64,000 nucleotides of DNA from Rhodococcoides fascians NBRC 12155 = LMG 3623 (GTDB lineage: Bacteria; Actinomycetota; Actinomycetes; Mycobacteriales; Mycobacteriaceae), in the NCBI RefSeq assembly GCF_001894785.1, contig NZ_BCWW01000006.1:186001-250000 (forward strand), in the 5' to 3' direction. The notes under the pieces were generated by a model that did no database searches, was not told the origin of the DNA, and saw nothing but the letters and a program-made list of their open reading frames with translations. This document shows positions 30,539 through 39,346 of this stretch, one piece after another. Every line of letters begins with the position of its first letter. Within the stretch, counting starts at the first letter, position 1. Made by a program: the position numbers and the translations under genes.

Positions 30539-30636
30539 CCCGGCAGACAGAGCCCCGGAGGCGTACTGATCCCACGATGCGGGAACTTTTGTTCAATTTC
30601 GGCTACTGAAACGGTGCAGTGCGGACTGCGACGGGG

Positions 30637-32916
30637 TCAGGACTTGTCGAGGTAGTCGATTCTGTCGGATCGCCACGCCGAACGCATCATCGACGCGATG
30701 CCGGGATTGTCGGCCAGAGACGGGTCCCGCGCGAACAACGACCGGGCACAATCCTGGGCGTCGGAAATGATGTCCTCGTCGTCGATGAACGAGAGCAACC
30801 GAAGTCCGGTCACCGTGCCCGACTGCGCGGCTCCCAACACGTCACCTTCTCGGCGGGTCGCCAGGTCCAGTTTGGCGAGCTCGAACCCGTCGTTGGTGGC
30901 GGCCACAGCCTCGAGCCGAGCGAACGACCCACCGCCCGGGCTGAGCCAGCTGATCATGATGCACAGCCCCTGATGCCCGCCGCGGCCGATTCGCCCACGC
31001 AGCTGGTGGAGCTGGCTGACGCCGAAGCGGTCGGCATCCATGATCACCATGACCGTGGCATTGGGTACATCCACGCCCACCTCGACCACCGTCGTGCAGA
31101 CGAGCACGTCGATCTCACCCGCGTTGAATTCCGACATGGTGATGTCCTTGTCGTCACCGGACAGTCGACCGTGCAGCAGCCCCACACGCAGATCGGCCAT
31201 CGGCCCGGCGGAGAGCGTCTCGTAGAGATCCACGGCAGCCGTCGTCTCCGGCCCGTCCTCCACTTTCGGCGCAGCCTTCTTCGCCGCTCCGCTCTTCTTG
31301 CCCGTGTCCGCATCATCGCCGTCACCGATACGAGAACAGACCACGTAGGCCTGTCGGCCGGCCGCGACCTCCTCGTGAATCCGTTGCCAGGCTCGATCCA
31401 CCCATCCGGGTTTGGATCTGGCCGGGACGACGTTGCTGACGATCGGCGACCTGCCGCGCGGAAGCTCCGTCAGTACCGACGTCTCCAGGTCCCCCAGTGT
31501 CGACATCGCGATCGTGCGCGGAATCGGTGTCGCCGTCATCACGAGGAGATGCGGGCTGGTGTTTCCACGAGCCTTCGCGCGCAAGGCATCTCGCTGCTCC
31601 ACACCGAATCTGTGCTGCTCGTCCACGACGACCATCGCGAGGTCGAGAAACTCGACCCGATCCTCGATGAGAGCGTGGGTGCCGATGACGATCCCGGCAT
31701 CACCTGTCACGGCATCGAGCAGGGCCGATCGCTTTGCCGCAGTGGACATCGACCCCGTCAGCAGAGCCACCTTGGTGGCCAGCTCGTGCGATCCCAGCTC
31801 GCCACCGGCGGCCAGCGTGCCGAGCATCGATCGGATAGATCGCGCATGTTGGGAGGCAAGCACTTCCGTCGGTGCCAACAGTGCGCACTGGTGTCCGGCG
31901 TCGATCACCTGCAGCATGGCACGCAACGCGACGATGGTCTTACCCGAGCCGACCTCGCCCTGCAACAGACGCGACATCGGATGCGGGCCCGACAGGTCGT
32001 TGGCGATCTCCGCAGCAACCTGGTGCTGACCGACCGTCAACTCGAACGGCAGCCGGCGGTCGAACTCCGCCGCGATGCCGTCGGTGATCGGTGGGCACCG
32101 CGCAGCTACCCGGTCGGACGCGTCGCGTCGTCGGTCCGCGAGTACCAATTGAACAGCCAATGCCTCGTCGAACTTCAATCGTTCCCGGGCGGCGTCCTTG
32201 TCCGCCGCAGTATCGGGAAAGTGGACCGAACGCAGCGCGGCGTCGATGTCGATGAGGCCACGCTCGCGGCGCACCGATTCCGGCAGCGGATCGACCACGT
32301 CGTCCAGCTGGTCGAGTACCTGCCGAACGCAGCGCATGAATGTCCAGCTCTCGACATCTTTCGCCGCGGGATAGATAGGTACGAAGGCGCGGTCGAACAC
32401 CGACATGTCGACGGCTCCGGACGAATCGACCGAGCCACGCGCCAGGCCGGCCAGCGTGCCACCGCCGACGATGCGACCCGCGGGGACGATGGCCCCGTCG
32501 TTGTCGTCGCCCCCGAGGATCACGTAACTGGGGTGTGTGAGGTTCCACCGCCGACCGAAATACTTGACCTTGCCCGAGAACATGCCCCGCCGCCCGGGCA
32601 CGACCACGTGTTTGAGCTTGTGCGGGCTGAAGAACGTGGCTTCGATCCGCTGCCCGTCGGCCGCAAGGGTGACGGCAAGGAATTGACCGTTGCGGTTCTT
32701 CATCGAACGCAGGGTGGCCGATTCCACGGTGGCGACGATGGTGATGTGTTCCCCCTCGGGGGGTTCCTTCTCGCCGAGCTCGGAACCGTGCGTCATGTAG
32801 CGATGCGGGTAGTGCCGCAGCAGGTCTTCGACGGTATGGATGCCGAACACCTCGGCCAGCGGTGCCGCAGCCGCCGCTCCGAGGACATCGTCGAGCCGAT
32901 CCACCAGCGTTGCCAT
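30637..32916 (-). CDS. recG: ATP-dependent DNA helicase RecG
   Basis: A 759-residue superfamily 2 helicase that remodels stalled forks and branched DNA. An N-terminal wedge/OB domain is followed by helicase domain 1 with Walker A GEVGSGKT near 317 and a DEQH box (VVVDEQHRFG) near 429. Helicase domain 2 has a Lys/Ala-rich insert (KKSGAAKKAAPKVED) near 535-555, not part of the typical fold and common in actinobacteria. It follows the DAK2 gene by 14 bases and is likely cotranscribed with it. Confidence 0.96.
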   Translation of the reverse strand: MATLVDRLDDVLGAAAAAPLAEVFGIHTVEDLLRHYPHRYMTHGSELGEKEPPEGEHITIVATVESATLRSMKNRNGQFLAVTLAADGQRIEATFFSPHKLKHVVVPGRRGMFSGKVKYFGRRWNLTHPSYVILGGDDNDGAIVPAGRIVGGGTLAGLARGSVDSSGAVDMSVFDRAFVPIYPAAKDVESWTFMRCVRQVLDQLDDVVDPLPESVRRERGLIDIDAALRSVHFPDTAADKDAARERLKFDEALAVQLVLADRRRDASDRVAARCPPITDGIAAEFDRRLPFELTVGQHQVAAEIANDLSGPHPMSRLLQGEVGSGKTIVALRAMLQVIDAGHQCALLAPTEVLASQHARSIRSMLGTLAAGGELGSHELATKVALLTGSMSTAAKRSALLDAVTGDAGIVIGTHALIEDRVEFLDLAMVVVDEQHRFGVEQRDALRAKARGNTSPHLLVMTATPIPRTIAMSTLGDLETSVLTELPRGRSPIVSNVVPARSKPGWVDRAWQRIHEEVAAGRQAYVVCSRIGDGDDADTGKKSGAAKKAAPKVEDGPETTAAVDLYETLSAGPMADLRVGLLHGRLSGDDKDITMSEFNAGEIDVLVCTTVVEVGVDVPNATVMVIMDADRFGVSQLHQLRGRIGRGGHQGLCIMISWLSPGGGSFARLEAVAATNDGFELAKLDLATRREGDVLGAAQSGTVTGLRLLSFIDDEDIISDAQDCARSLFARDPSLADNPGIASMMRSAWRSDRIDYLDKS

Positions 32917-32930
32917 AGTTCCGAGATTCC

Positions 32931-34598
32931 CTATTCCACTCCGAATTGCACGAGATCCCCGGGCTGCCCGCCCGGGTAGACCACCACGTCGACGCCGGGA
33001 TGCGCACCCGCCACATAGTCGGCGAGCCGACCTCCGAGATCCGCGGGAGCCAGCGCCCCGAGCAACACCGTCACCATCTCACCGCCGGTGGCCAACAGCT
33101 GGTCCAGCAGTCTGCATCCGGCATCGAGCGGATGCTCGGCAACGATCACCACTTCCTGCCCGGCCAGACCGAGACAGTCACCCGGCTCGCACATGCCGAC
33201 CCAGGTCAGCGAGCGTTGCTCGGCGATGCGCAACGAACCCCACCTCGTCCCCGCTGCAGCATCGGACATCGCGAACGCGTCGTCGACGGCTGCTCTGGCC
33301 GCGTCGTGCACTGCGAGCGCAGCCAACCCCTGCACCATCGCCGAGCATGGCAACATCGACACGTCCTTACCGTCGGCCCTGGCCGCAGCACCGACGGCAA
33401 CGAGCTCCTGAGCGGACAGCGCCCCGTTCGGCAGCACCAGAACCTCGCGGTGCTTCATGCCCACGATGGCGCGATGCAACACCGACGAATCGATGGGCTC
33501 GTCGCATCGCACCACCGTCGCACCTTCCTGTACGTAGAGAGCCGCGGCACCGTCACCGGCGACCAGGGCCAAAATATCGCGACCCACCGACATAGCCTCG
33601 GGCTCGTGCTCACCGACGTTCGCGTCGACGGAGTACTCGGCCAGTCCGAAACACGAGATGCGTACTCCTCGAATGCTTCCCGCCGCGATCCCGCACTCGA
33701 CGGCACCGCCCGGGTCGGTGGTGTGCACATGAGCGGAGTACGCCCCGGAGCCGTCTCCGGCAACCACGACCGAATCGCCGAGGTCCGACAGCGCTGCACG
33801 CAGCGCTGCCGCGCGGGTGTCGTCGATGCCGGGGACGACGTAGAGAACCTCGTAGCCGAGCGGCCGGGACTGCGAGCGGGTCGCTGCCCCGTCGGAGGCT
33901 CCGGGTGCGTTCGAAACACCGACTTCGATCACCCGTTCGTGGTCCTGAGGACGGCGATAGCGTCGCCTCGGCGGGGTGCGGCCGGTCACGACTTCGACCA
34001 ACGCGTCGAAGATCACCGACAACCCCAGCGCCCCCGCATCCACGACGCCCGCCTCTCGCAACGGTGCGAGTTGGTCCGTCGTGCGATCGAGAGCGCGAGC
34101 GGTGGCCTCGGCTATATCGACGACCAGCGTGGCCAGATCGACGTTCGCGTCGTGGGCAGCGGCCTCGTGGGCAGCGGCCTCGAGCACCGTGAGCATGGTG
34201 CCCTCGGCGGGGACACTGACCGCGCCCGCCACCAGAACTCGTGCACGCCGCAACATCGCCTGGATCGACACGGTGTCCAGCGGACCGTCGGCTGCGGCCT
34301 CACCCACGGCGCGCAGGAGTTGCGAGACGATGACCCCGGAATTTCCTCGCGCGCCCGATACGGCTCCCACCGCCAGAGCCCGTCCGATCGCACCCGCGCC
34401 TGCGGCCGGCCCGGCACTGCGCATGGACTCGACCGCAGCCCGGAACGTGAACATCAGGTTGGTGCCGGTATCGGAGTCCGGAATCGGGAAGACGTTCAGT
34501 GCGTCGATCTCGTCGCACCGAGCAGTGAGGGAATCCACACAGCGATAGGCCCACCGGCGCAGGCCCGAGGCATCGATGGATTCGAGTACGTCGACCAC
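32931..34598 (-). CDS. DAK2-domain protein, FakA-like fatty acid kinase catalytic subunit
   Basis: A 555-residue protein with an N-terminal DhaL/DAK2 ATP-binding domain (NVFPIPDSDTGTNL at 35-48 contains the Mg-binding Asp residues; the usual PDGD is PDSD here). It has a middle domain and a C-terminal region with a FakA-type fold. By family, it may phosphorylate fatty acids bound to a FakB/DegV partner; no fakB or asp23 gene is adjacent. The GTG start has GGGGAGG about 10 bases upstream. It corresponds to Rv2974c/Rv2975c, here in one intact frame, and is followed directly by recG. Confidence 0.85.
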   Translation of the reverse strand: MVDVLESIDASGLRRWAYRCVDSLTARCDEIDALNVFPIPDSDTGTNLMFTFRAAVESMRSAGPAAGAGAIGRALAVGAVSGARGNSGVIVSQLLRAVGEAAADGPLDTVSIQAMLRRARVLVAGAVSVPAEGTMLTVLEAAAHEAAAHDANVDLATLVVDIAEATARALDRTTDQLAPLREAGVVDAGALGLSVIFDALVEVVTGRTPPRRRYRRPQDHERVIEVGVSNAPGASDGAATRSQSRPLGYEVLYVVPGIDDTRAAALRAALSDLGDSVVVAGDGSGAYSAHVHTTDPGGAVECGIAAGSIRGVRISCFGLAEYSVDANVGEHEPEAMSVGRDILALVAGDGAAALYVQEGATVVRCDEPIDSSVLHRAIVGMKHREVLVLPNGALSAQELVAVGAAARADGKDVSMLPCSAMVQGLAALAVHDAARAAVDDAFAMSDAAAGTRWGSLRIAEQRSLTWVGMCEPGDCLGLAGQEVVIVAEHPLDAGCRLLDQLLATGGEMVTVLLGALAPADLGGRLADYVAGAHPGVDVVVYPGGQPGDLVQFGVE

Positions 34599-34737
34599 CT
34601 CGAGCGCCTCCCCTGCGTTCCGTCCGTACCTGCGCCCGGGCCCGACGATGTCGGCCCCGGACAGTGCCCGAAGCTTAGTCGGGCAGAATCGTCAGCGCGG
34701 CCCGCGTGAGCCGGTACACCTCGTCTGCGGTGGCGGT

Positions 34738-34766
34738 TTGGTGATTGGGTGGGACGCCGCTATTCT
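34738..34766 (+). promoter_or_regulatory. Candidate promoter of rpmB
   Basis: TTGGTG (34738-34743) and TATTCT (34761-34766) are spaced by 17 bases, a good sigma-A match. The leader to rpmB would be about 110 bases and carries small hairpins (GCCTCGAGGC near 34775, GCAA-TCC-TTGC near 34800). The rest of the 283-base gap 34599-34881 shows nothing more that I can name. Confidence 0.45.
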
Positions 34767-34881
34767 TGCAGGGTTGCCTCGAGGCGATCTTCACGCATTG
34801 CAATCCTTGCATCTGCTCGTAGTTCGTTTCGATGTCTTCGACCACATGTAACGCTCAACATCTAACAAGGAGTTCGCGACT

Positions 34882-35073
34882 ATGGCTGCCGTCTGCGACG
34901 TATGCGCCAAGGGGCCCGGCTTCGGTAAGTCGGTCTCGCACTCGCACCGACGGACCAACCGTCGTTGGAACCCGAACATTCAGACCGTTCACGCTCAGGT
35001 TGCGCCTGGCAACTCCAAGCGCATGAACGTGTGCACCTCCTGCTTGAAGGCAGGCAAGGTGGTTCGGGGCTGA
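34882..35073 (+). CDS. rpmB: 50S ribosomal protein L28
   Basis: A 63-residue L28 of the large ribosomal subunit. It is the zinc-type form, with C5, C8, C51 and C54. AAGGAG lies about 8 bases before the ATG. In actinobacteria a second, cysteine-free L28 is often made under zinc starvation, so this copy is probably the zinc-replete version. A strong terminator follows at 35122. Confidence 0.97.
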   Translation: MAAVCDVCAKGPGFGKSVSHSHRRTNRRWNPNIQTVHAQVAPGNSKRMNVCTSCLKAGKVVRG

Positions 35074-35121
35074 TTTCGGCCCCGCTCTTCGATTTCCTCC
35101 ACGGCCTCGACCGCGTGCGAG

Positions 35122-35159
35122 AACTGTGCCCCGCATCCACTCGGATGCGGGGCACAGTT
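35122..35159 (+). terminator. Terminator after rpmB
   Basis: A perfect 17-bp stem (AACTGTGCCCCGCATCC with its inverted copy) closes on a four-base ACTC loop, 49 bases after the rpmB stop. Only a weak T-rich run follows. Confidence 0.8.
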
Positions 35160-35218
35160 GTCTGTCGATGTTCCTGCGCATTCGGGCAAACAGTTGGACG
35201 TCCGATAGAGTGCCGAAC

Positions 35219-36013
35219 GTGACTCATTCGGACAGTGAAAGCTCGAGCAAGGTCAGCATCGAGGACGGGGTGCTGCACATCGTCGTCGCCACCGAGGCGG
35301 GCGGTTCCTCTCTCGACCTGGACGGCATCACCTCGGGAACGCAGGCACTGCACGAGGTGAACACCGGTGCCACATCTGTAGGAAGCGTCCTGCTCATCGG
35401 CCGCGGGCCGAACTTCTGCGCCGGCGGCAACGTACGGGACTTCGCCGGTGCCGACGATCGCGGTGCCTTCGTCGGCTCGGTTGCCGATGCGTTCCACGCC
35501 TTCGTTCGCGAACTGGCAGCAGTGACGGTTCCGATCGTCGCCGGGGTACACGGCTGGGCGGCCGGCGCCGGCATGAGCCTGGTCTGCCTCACCGACATCG
35601 CGATCGGTGGCCCGTCCACCAAGCTTCGACCGGCCTACCCCGCCATCGGGTTCACACCGGACGGTGGCATGTCCTGGACCTTGCCCCGCATCGTCGGATC
35701 CGGCCACGCGATGGACATCCTGCTGAACGATTCGATTCTCAACGGTGAGGATGCGGTGCGCCTCGGAATCCTCAGCCGCCTCGTGGGCGACGACTTCGTC
35801 GACAGCGAGGCCGAACGACTGGCCCGAACCCTCGCCGTCGGCCCCACCTCGGCGTATCAGGGAATCAAGAAGCTGCTCGCGGCGTCCGACACCGCCACTC
35901 TGGCAGAGCAATTGGATGCCGAGGCCGCCTCGATCTCGGCGGCCGCAGTCTCACCTGCAGGAGTGGAAGGCGTCGACGCATTCGTCGAGAAGCGTCGTCC
36001 CGATTTTTCCTGA
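35219..36013 (+). CDS. Enoyl-CoA hydratase/isomerase-family protein
   Basis: A 264-residue crotonase-fold protein. The oxyanion-hole segments are NFCAGGNVRDF near 75-85 and GWAAGAGMSL near 118-127. The second catalytic acidic residue is in FTPDGGMSW, where an Asp occupies the place of the hydratase Glu, so an isomerase or hydrolase activity is as likely as hydration. GTG 35219 is chosen as start because the rpmB terminator ends at 35159 and the earlier in-frame ATG (35126) lies inside it. No partner beta-oxidation genes are adjacent, so the pathway is unknown. Confidence 0.85.
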   Translation: MTHSDSESSSKVSIEDGVLHIVVATEAGGSSLDLDGITSGTQALHEVNTGATSVGSVLLIGRGPNFCAGGNVRDFAGADDRGAFVGSVADAFHAFVRELAAVTVPIVAGVHGWAAGAGMSLVCLTDIAIGGPSTKLRPAYPAIGFTPDGGMSWTLPRIVGSGHAMDILLNDSILNGEDAVRLGILSRLVGDDFVDSEAERLARTLAVGPTSAYQGIKKLLAASDTATLAEQLDAEAASISAAAVSPAGVEGVDAFVEKRRPDFS

Positions 36014-36018
36014 GCCGG

Positions 36019-36711
36019 TCACGGCAACGTCCAGTCGATCGGTTCGTCCCCGCCCTCGACCAACAATTCGTTGGCGCGACTGAAGGGCTTGGATCCGAAG
36101 AATCCCCGTGATGCGGACAGCGGTGACGGGTGGGCCGACTCGATGTACGGCACCGTCCCCAGCATGGGTTTGAGAGTCGCCGCGTCACGTCCCCAGAGAA
36201 TCGCCACCAGGCCAGGGGCCCGGGGATCCTCGGCTCTGGCGACAAGAGCACGAATTGCCTGCTCCGTCACCGCTTCCCAGCCCTTCTTGCGGTGCGACGC
36301 CGCCGCGGACGGTTCGACCGTGAGCACTCGGTTGAGCAGCATCACACCCTGCTCCGCCCACGGCGTGAGATCACCGTTGCTGGGTGTCGGCAGACCGAGA
36401 TCGTCCGAATATTCCTTGAAGATGTTGGCCAGACTGCGTGGAACGGGACGCACGTCGGGGGCGACCGAAAAGCTCAGCCCCACTGCATGACCCGGGGTCG
36501 GGTACGGGTCCTGGCCCACGATCAGCACCCGAACCCGGTCGAACGGGTACCGAAAAGCACGCAGAACGTTCTCACCGGCAGGGAGGTAGTGCTTTCCGGC
36601 GGCGAGCTCGGCTCGCAGAAAGTCGCCCATCGCAGCAACATTCGTCTCGACCGGAGCCAAGGCACGGGCCCAACCCGGATCCACGCTCTCGGCGAGCGGG
36701 CGGGCCGTCAC
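36019..36711 (-). CDS. ung: Uracil-DNA glycosylase
   Basis: A 230-residue family 1 UDG that removes uracil from DNA. The water-activating motif GQDPYP is at 66-71 and the DNA-intercalating HPSPLSA loop is near 195. The GTG start overlaps the stop of the gamma-carbonic-anhydrase-like gene by four bases (GTGA). It is convergent with the crotonase gene, five bases away. Confidence 0.97.
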   Translation of the reverse strand: MTARPLAESVDPGWARALAPVETNVAAMGDFLRAELAAGKHYLPAGENVLRAFRYPFDRVRVLIVGQDPYPTPGHAVGLSFSVAPDVRPVPRSLANIFKEYSDDLGLPTPSNGDLTPWAEQGVMLLNRVLTVEPSAAASHRKKGWEAVTEQAIRALVARAEDPRAPGLVAILWGRDAATLKPMLGTVPYIESAHPSPLSASRGFFGSKPFSRANELLVEGGDEPIDWTLP

Positions 36712-37232
36712 CGGTCGATCCGGCGCAGCGCGTCGCGGTAGTACGCGGCGTTCGCGGAGTACATCTGCACGTTGATGTCCACGTGCCCCTCCGGAACCTC
36801 GAAGCCCTCACGGATTTTCGCGGGAACACCGAGCGCCATGCTGCGTTCGGGAACGACGAACTTGAACGGCACCACCGCACCCGCACCCACGATGGAACCG
36901 GCCCCGATCCTCGAGCCGTTGAGCACCACGGAACCCGATGCAATGAGGCAGTTGTCGCCGATGGTCGCACCCTCGACATGCGCGTTGTGACCGAGAACGC
37001 ATCCGGCACCGATCACGGTCGCGTCGATGGGGGTGCAGTGGATGACGGTCCCGTCCTGGATGTTGGTGCCCGCACCGACGGAGATCGTGCCGTAATCGGC
37101 TCGGAGCACGGCCGTCGGCCACACCGACGATCCCGCCGCCAAGGTCACCGCTCCGATGACGACTGCATCGGGATGGACATAGGCGTCCGGGTGAATATCG
37201 GGTTCGCGATCGCCGAGCGCATAGATAGCCAT
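36708..37232 (-). CDS. Gamma-carbonic-anhydrase-like hexapeptide-repeat protein
   Basis: A 174-residue left-handed beta-helix protein built of hexapeptide repeats, related to gamma carbonic anhydrases and PaaY/CaiE. The first metal His is likely in TVIHCTP and the second in LGHNAHVEG. In Cam-type enzymes another His is expected five residues after the second; here that place is Glu, with a His at +3, so metal binding or activity is uncertain. The C-terminal helix ([18 protein letters not shown]) is typical. Coupled to ung by a four-base overlap. Confidence 0.87.
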   Translation of the reverse strand: MAIYALGDREPDIHPDAYVHPDAVVIGAVTLAAGSSVWPTAVLRADYGTISVGAGTNIQDGTVIHCTPIDATVIGAGCVLGHNAHVEGATIGDNCLIASGSVVLNGSRIGAGSIVGAGAVVPFKFVVPERSMALGVPAKIREGFEVPEGHVDINVQMYSANAAYYRDALRRIDR

Positions 37233-37270
37233 CCTTGCAACTTAGCCGACTCCATCGACCCGGTCGGAGC

Positions 37271-38230
37271 TCACTCTCGGTCGAAGCTCGACCAACCGGA
37301 TCTGCCCACGCGGTGGTGCCCGGCGACAGTGACGCTACCGGCGGTTGCATTCGACGCGGACTCGACGCGGCCGATCACGATCCACCCCGTCGGAACGGTA
37401 GCGAGGCCGGGGAACGTGCCGACGAGAGCATGATCCTCGCCGCCGGTGAGTACCCACTCGAGGGGATCTACCCCCAACAGCTCTGCAGCCGAACGGACTT
37501 CGTCGGCGATCGGAAGACGCTCGGGTTCCAGAACCATCGATACCCCGGATGCGTCGGCGATATGCCCCAGGTCGGCCGACAACCCGTCGGACACATCGGT
37601 CAGTGATGTCGCGCCCGCTTCGGCGGCCTCGATTCCGGCACGGTACGGCGGGGCGGGCACGCGGTGTGCATCGAGAACCGCGTCGTGCCCGGAGCGATCG
37701 CCGCCCGCGAGCAACAGAGCGAGTCCGGCCGCGGACCACCCGAGCCGCCCCGCGAACGCGATCACATCACCGACCTGCGCACCCGATCGCAGTACGGGAG
37801 CCCTGCCCTGTAGGTCACCGAGCGCAGTGATCGAGATCACCAGCTGATCCGATTGCACCACATCACCGCCGACGATCGCCGAACCCGCAGCCGACGCCTC
37901 GCGCCACATGCCCTCGTTCAGACCGTCCGTCACGCTCACCGGTGTGTCCGCCGGGCAGCCGAGAGCAACCAGGAATGCCGAGCACTGCCCACCCATCGCG
38001 GCGATGTCTGCCCCGTTCTGCGCGATCGCCTTCCGGCCGATCTCCACCGGAGTCGACCAATCGAGCCGAAAGTGCCTGCCGTCCACCAACATATCTGTCG
38101 TGGCGGCCACCCTGCCGTCGGATGCACTGACGACGGCAGCGTCGTCGCCGGGGCCGACGATGGTCGACGTCGGTTGCACTCGATCGGCGACGGCCCGGGC
38201 GATGACGTCGAACTCGCCGATCTGGGCCAC
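37271..38230 (-). CDS. thiL: Thiamine-monophosphate kinase
   Basis: A 319-residue ThiL that makes thiamine pyrophosphate from thiamine monophosphate and ATP. It has the PurM-like fold with GPGDDAAVV near 26-34, TTDMLVDGRHF near 44-54 and DVSDGLSADLG near 212. The annotated start is GTG 38230, but no ribosome-binding site precedes it. A strong GAGGGAGGA lies at 38289-38281, with an in-frame ATC at 38275 at ideal spacing; initiation there would add 15 residues. Translation start is therefore open. Confidence 0.92.
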   Translation of the reverse strand: MAQIGEFDVIARAVADRVQPTSTIVGPGDDAAVVSASDGRVAATTDMLVDGRHFRLDWSTPVEIGRKAIAQNGADIAAMGGQCSAFLVALGCPADTPVSVTDGLNEGMWREASAAGSAIVGGDVVQSDQLVISITALGDLQGRAPVLRSGAQVGDVIAFAGRLGWSAAGLALLLAGGDRSGHDAVLDAHRVPAPPYRAGIEAAEAGATSLTDVSDGLSADLGHIADASGVSMVLEPERLPIADEVRSAAELLGVDPLEWVLTGGEDHALVGTFPGLATVPTGWIVIGRVESASNATAGSVTVAGHHRVGRSGWSSFDRE

Positions 38231-38280
38231 CGTCGGTTCGGCGGCGGTGGTCCCCGAAGGGCCGGTGTCGTCGATGATGT

Positions 38281-38289
38281 TCCTCCCTC
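38281..38289 (-). promoter_or_regulatory. Strong ribosome-binding site upstream of thiL without a standard start codon
   Basis: GAGGGAGGA on the minus strand is the best Shine-Dalgarno of the region. No ATG, GTG or TTG lies at the right distance; in the thiL frame there are two ATC codons at 38278 and 38275. The canonical GTG comes about 50 bases later. Confidence 0.55.
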
Positions 38290-38401
38290 AGGGCGCAATT
38301 CGGACGTCGGTCTCCCGCGAAACCGGCACCGCGCCTGCGGTACCTTTAGCGGTGCCCGGGCCCGGTCCGGCGCAGCCGGTTTCGTGCTGTGAGTACGCAA
38401 C

Positions 38402-38433
38402 CGACTCAACGTACAGTCGACTCAACTTACAGT
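38402..38433 (+). repeat. Tandem 16-bp repeat with -10-like hexamers upstream of the Lrp-domain gene
   Basis: CGACTCAACGTACAGT (38402-38417) is followed directly by CGACTCAACTTACAGT (38418-38433), one base different. Each ends in TACAGT, a TANNNT -10 match. The second would give a leader of about 24 bases before the ATG at 38464. Confidence 0.65.
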
Positions 38434-38463
38434 CGATCGTCCCAGCAAGGAAAGGGACCACCG

Positions 38464-38712
38464 ATGGTGCAAGCCTTCGTTCTCGTTCAGACCGAAGTCG
38501 GCCGTGCCACGACCGTTGCGCGGCAGATCGAGTCGGTCGACGGCGTCGTATCCGCAGAAGCTGTGGTCGGACCCTACGACGTCATCGTCAGGGCCGACGG
38601 CGCATCCGACACCGAGATCGCGGACATCGTCTCCCGAATTCAGAAGGTCGACGCCATCACGCGCACCCTCACCTGTCCCGTCGCCCCGCAGTCGACCTCG
38701 ACGGTTCGGTAG
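38464..38712 (+). CDS. Lrp/AsnC ligand-binding-domain protein (no DNA-binding domain)
   Basis: An 82-residue protein consisting only of the RAM (Lrp effector) domain: MVQAFVLVQTEVGRATTVAR, then VGPYDVIVRADGASD. There is no helix-turn-helix, so it cannot act alone as a DNA-binding regulator; such stand-alone domains may bind amino acids or modulate Lrp partners. The ATG has AAGGAAAGGG upstream. It is followed after three bases by the DUF3515 gene, so both are probably one operon. Confidence 0.88.
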   Translation: MVQAFVLVQTEVGRATTVARQIESVDGVVSAEAVVGPYDVIVRADGASDTEIADIVSRIQKVDAITRTLTCPVAPQSTSTVR

Positions 38713-38715
38713 CGC

Positions 38716-39339
38716 ATGAATTCTGCCGACCACGACCACAACCACGACAAAGACAACGGCGACGACGCCGGCACCCGGTCCGAGAATGCAGCAGCGGCCG
38801 ACGAGAAGCGCCACCCTGCGGTCATAGCCACCGCAATCGCCCTGCCGGTCGCGTTGGTGGTGGGAGTTCTCGTGGCCGCGATAGCGGTGAACAGCTCCCC
38901 CGCCCACGATCCGGTAGCGCTGGGGCCGGTCGACGCACCCGACGCCGCGAGCGCACAGTGCTCGACCCTCCTCGATGCGCTGCCCGACGAGCTGGGCGAC
39001 TACAGCCGCGCCGACCTGGCCGACCCGGCACCTGCCGGAGTCCGAGCCTGGGTATCGGCCGAGGAGAACGCCGAGCCGGTCGTGCTTCGCTGCGGACTGC
39101 CTCGACCGATCGGATTCGACGTGGCCGCACCACTTCAGGTGATCGACGGCGTCCAGTGGTTCGAGGTGTCCGGCGAGAACGACGGCATCGACGCCAGCAC
39201 ATGGTTCGTCGTCGATCGCGGCACGTACATCGCTCTCACCATTCCCGGCGACTCCGGCCCGACTCCTCTGCAGGATGCCTCGTCGGCAGTGTCGGCAGCA
39301 CTACCCCAGCAGCCCCTCGACCCGGCACCGTTGCAGTAG
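38716..39339 (+). CDS. DUF3515 membrane-anchored protein
   Basis: A 207-residue protein with an acidic His/Asp-rich cytoplasmic N-terminus, one transmembrane segment (about 34-58) and an extracellular DUF3515 domain with two Cys (AQCSTLL and LRCGLP) that may form a disulfide. Position next to ddl matches Rv2980. The function of DUF3515 is not known. The stop is seven bases from the convergent ddl stop. Confidence 0.85.
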   Translation: MNSADHDHNHDKDNGDDAGTRSENAAAADEKRHPAVIATAIALPVALVVGVLVAAIAVNSSPAHDPVALGPVDAPDAASAQCSTLLDALPDELGDYSRADLADPAPAGVRAWVSAEENAEPVVLRCGLPRPIGFDVAAPLQVIDGVQWFEVSGENDGIDASTWFVVDRGTYIALTIPGDSGPTPLQDASSAVSAALPQQPLDPAPLQ

Positions 39340-39346
39340 CGCCGGG

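Noticed and set aside
30619-32979. A 786-codon open frame antisense to recG
   Set aside because: High-GC codon bias on the true strand keeps the mirror frame open; its translation is Arg/His-rich and shows no domain.
34631-34740. Remnant of an Asp23-type gene upstream of the DAK2 gene
   Set aside because: Only a 14-codon frame ending ALTILPD is visible, with no family similarity, and it overlaps the rpmB promoter region.
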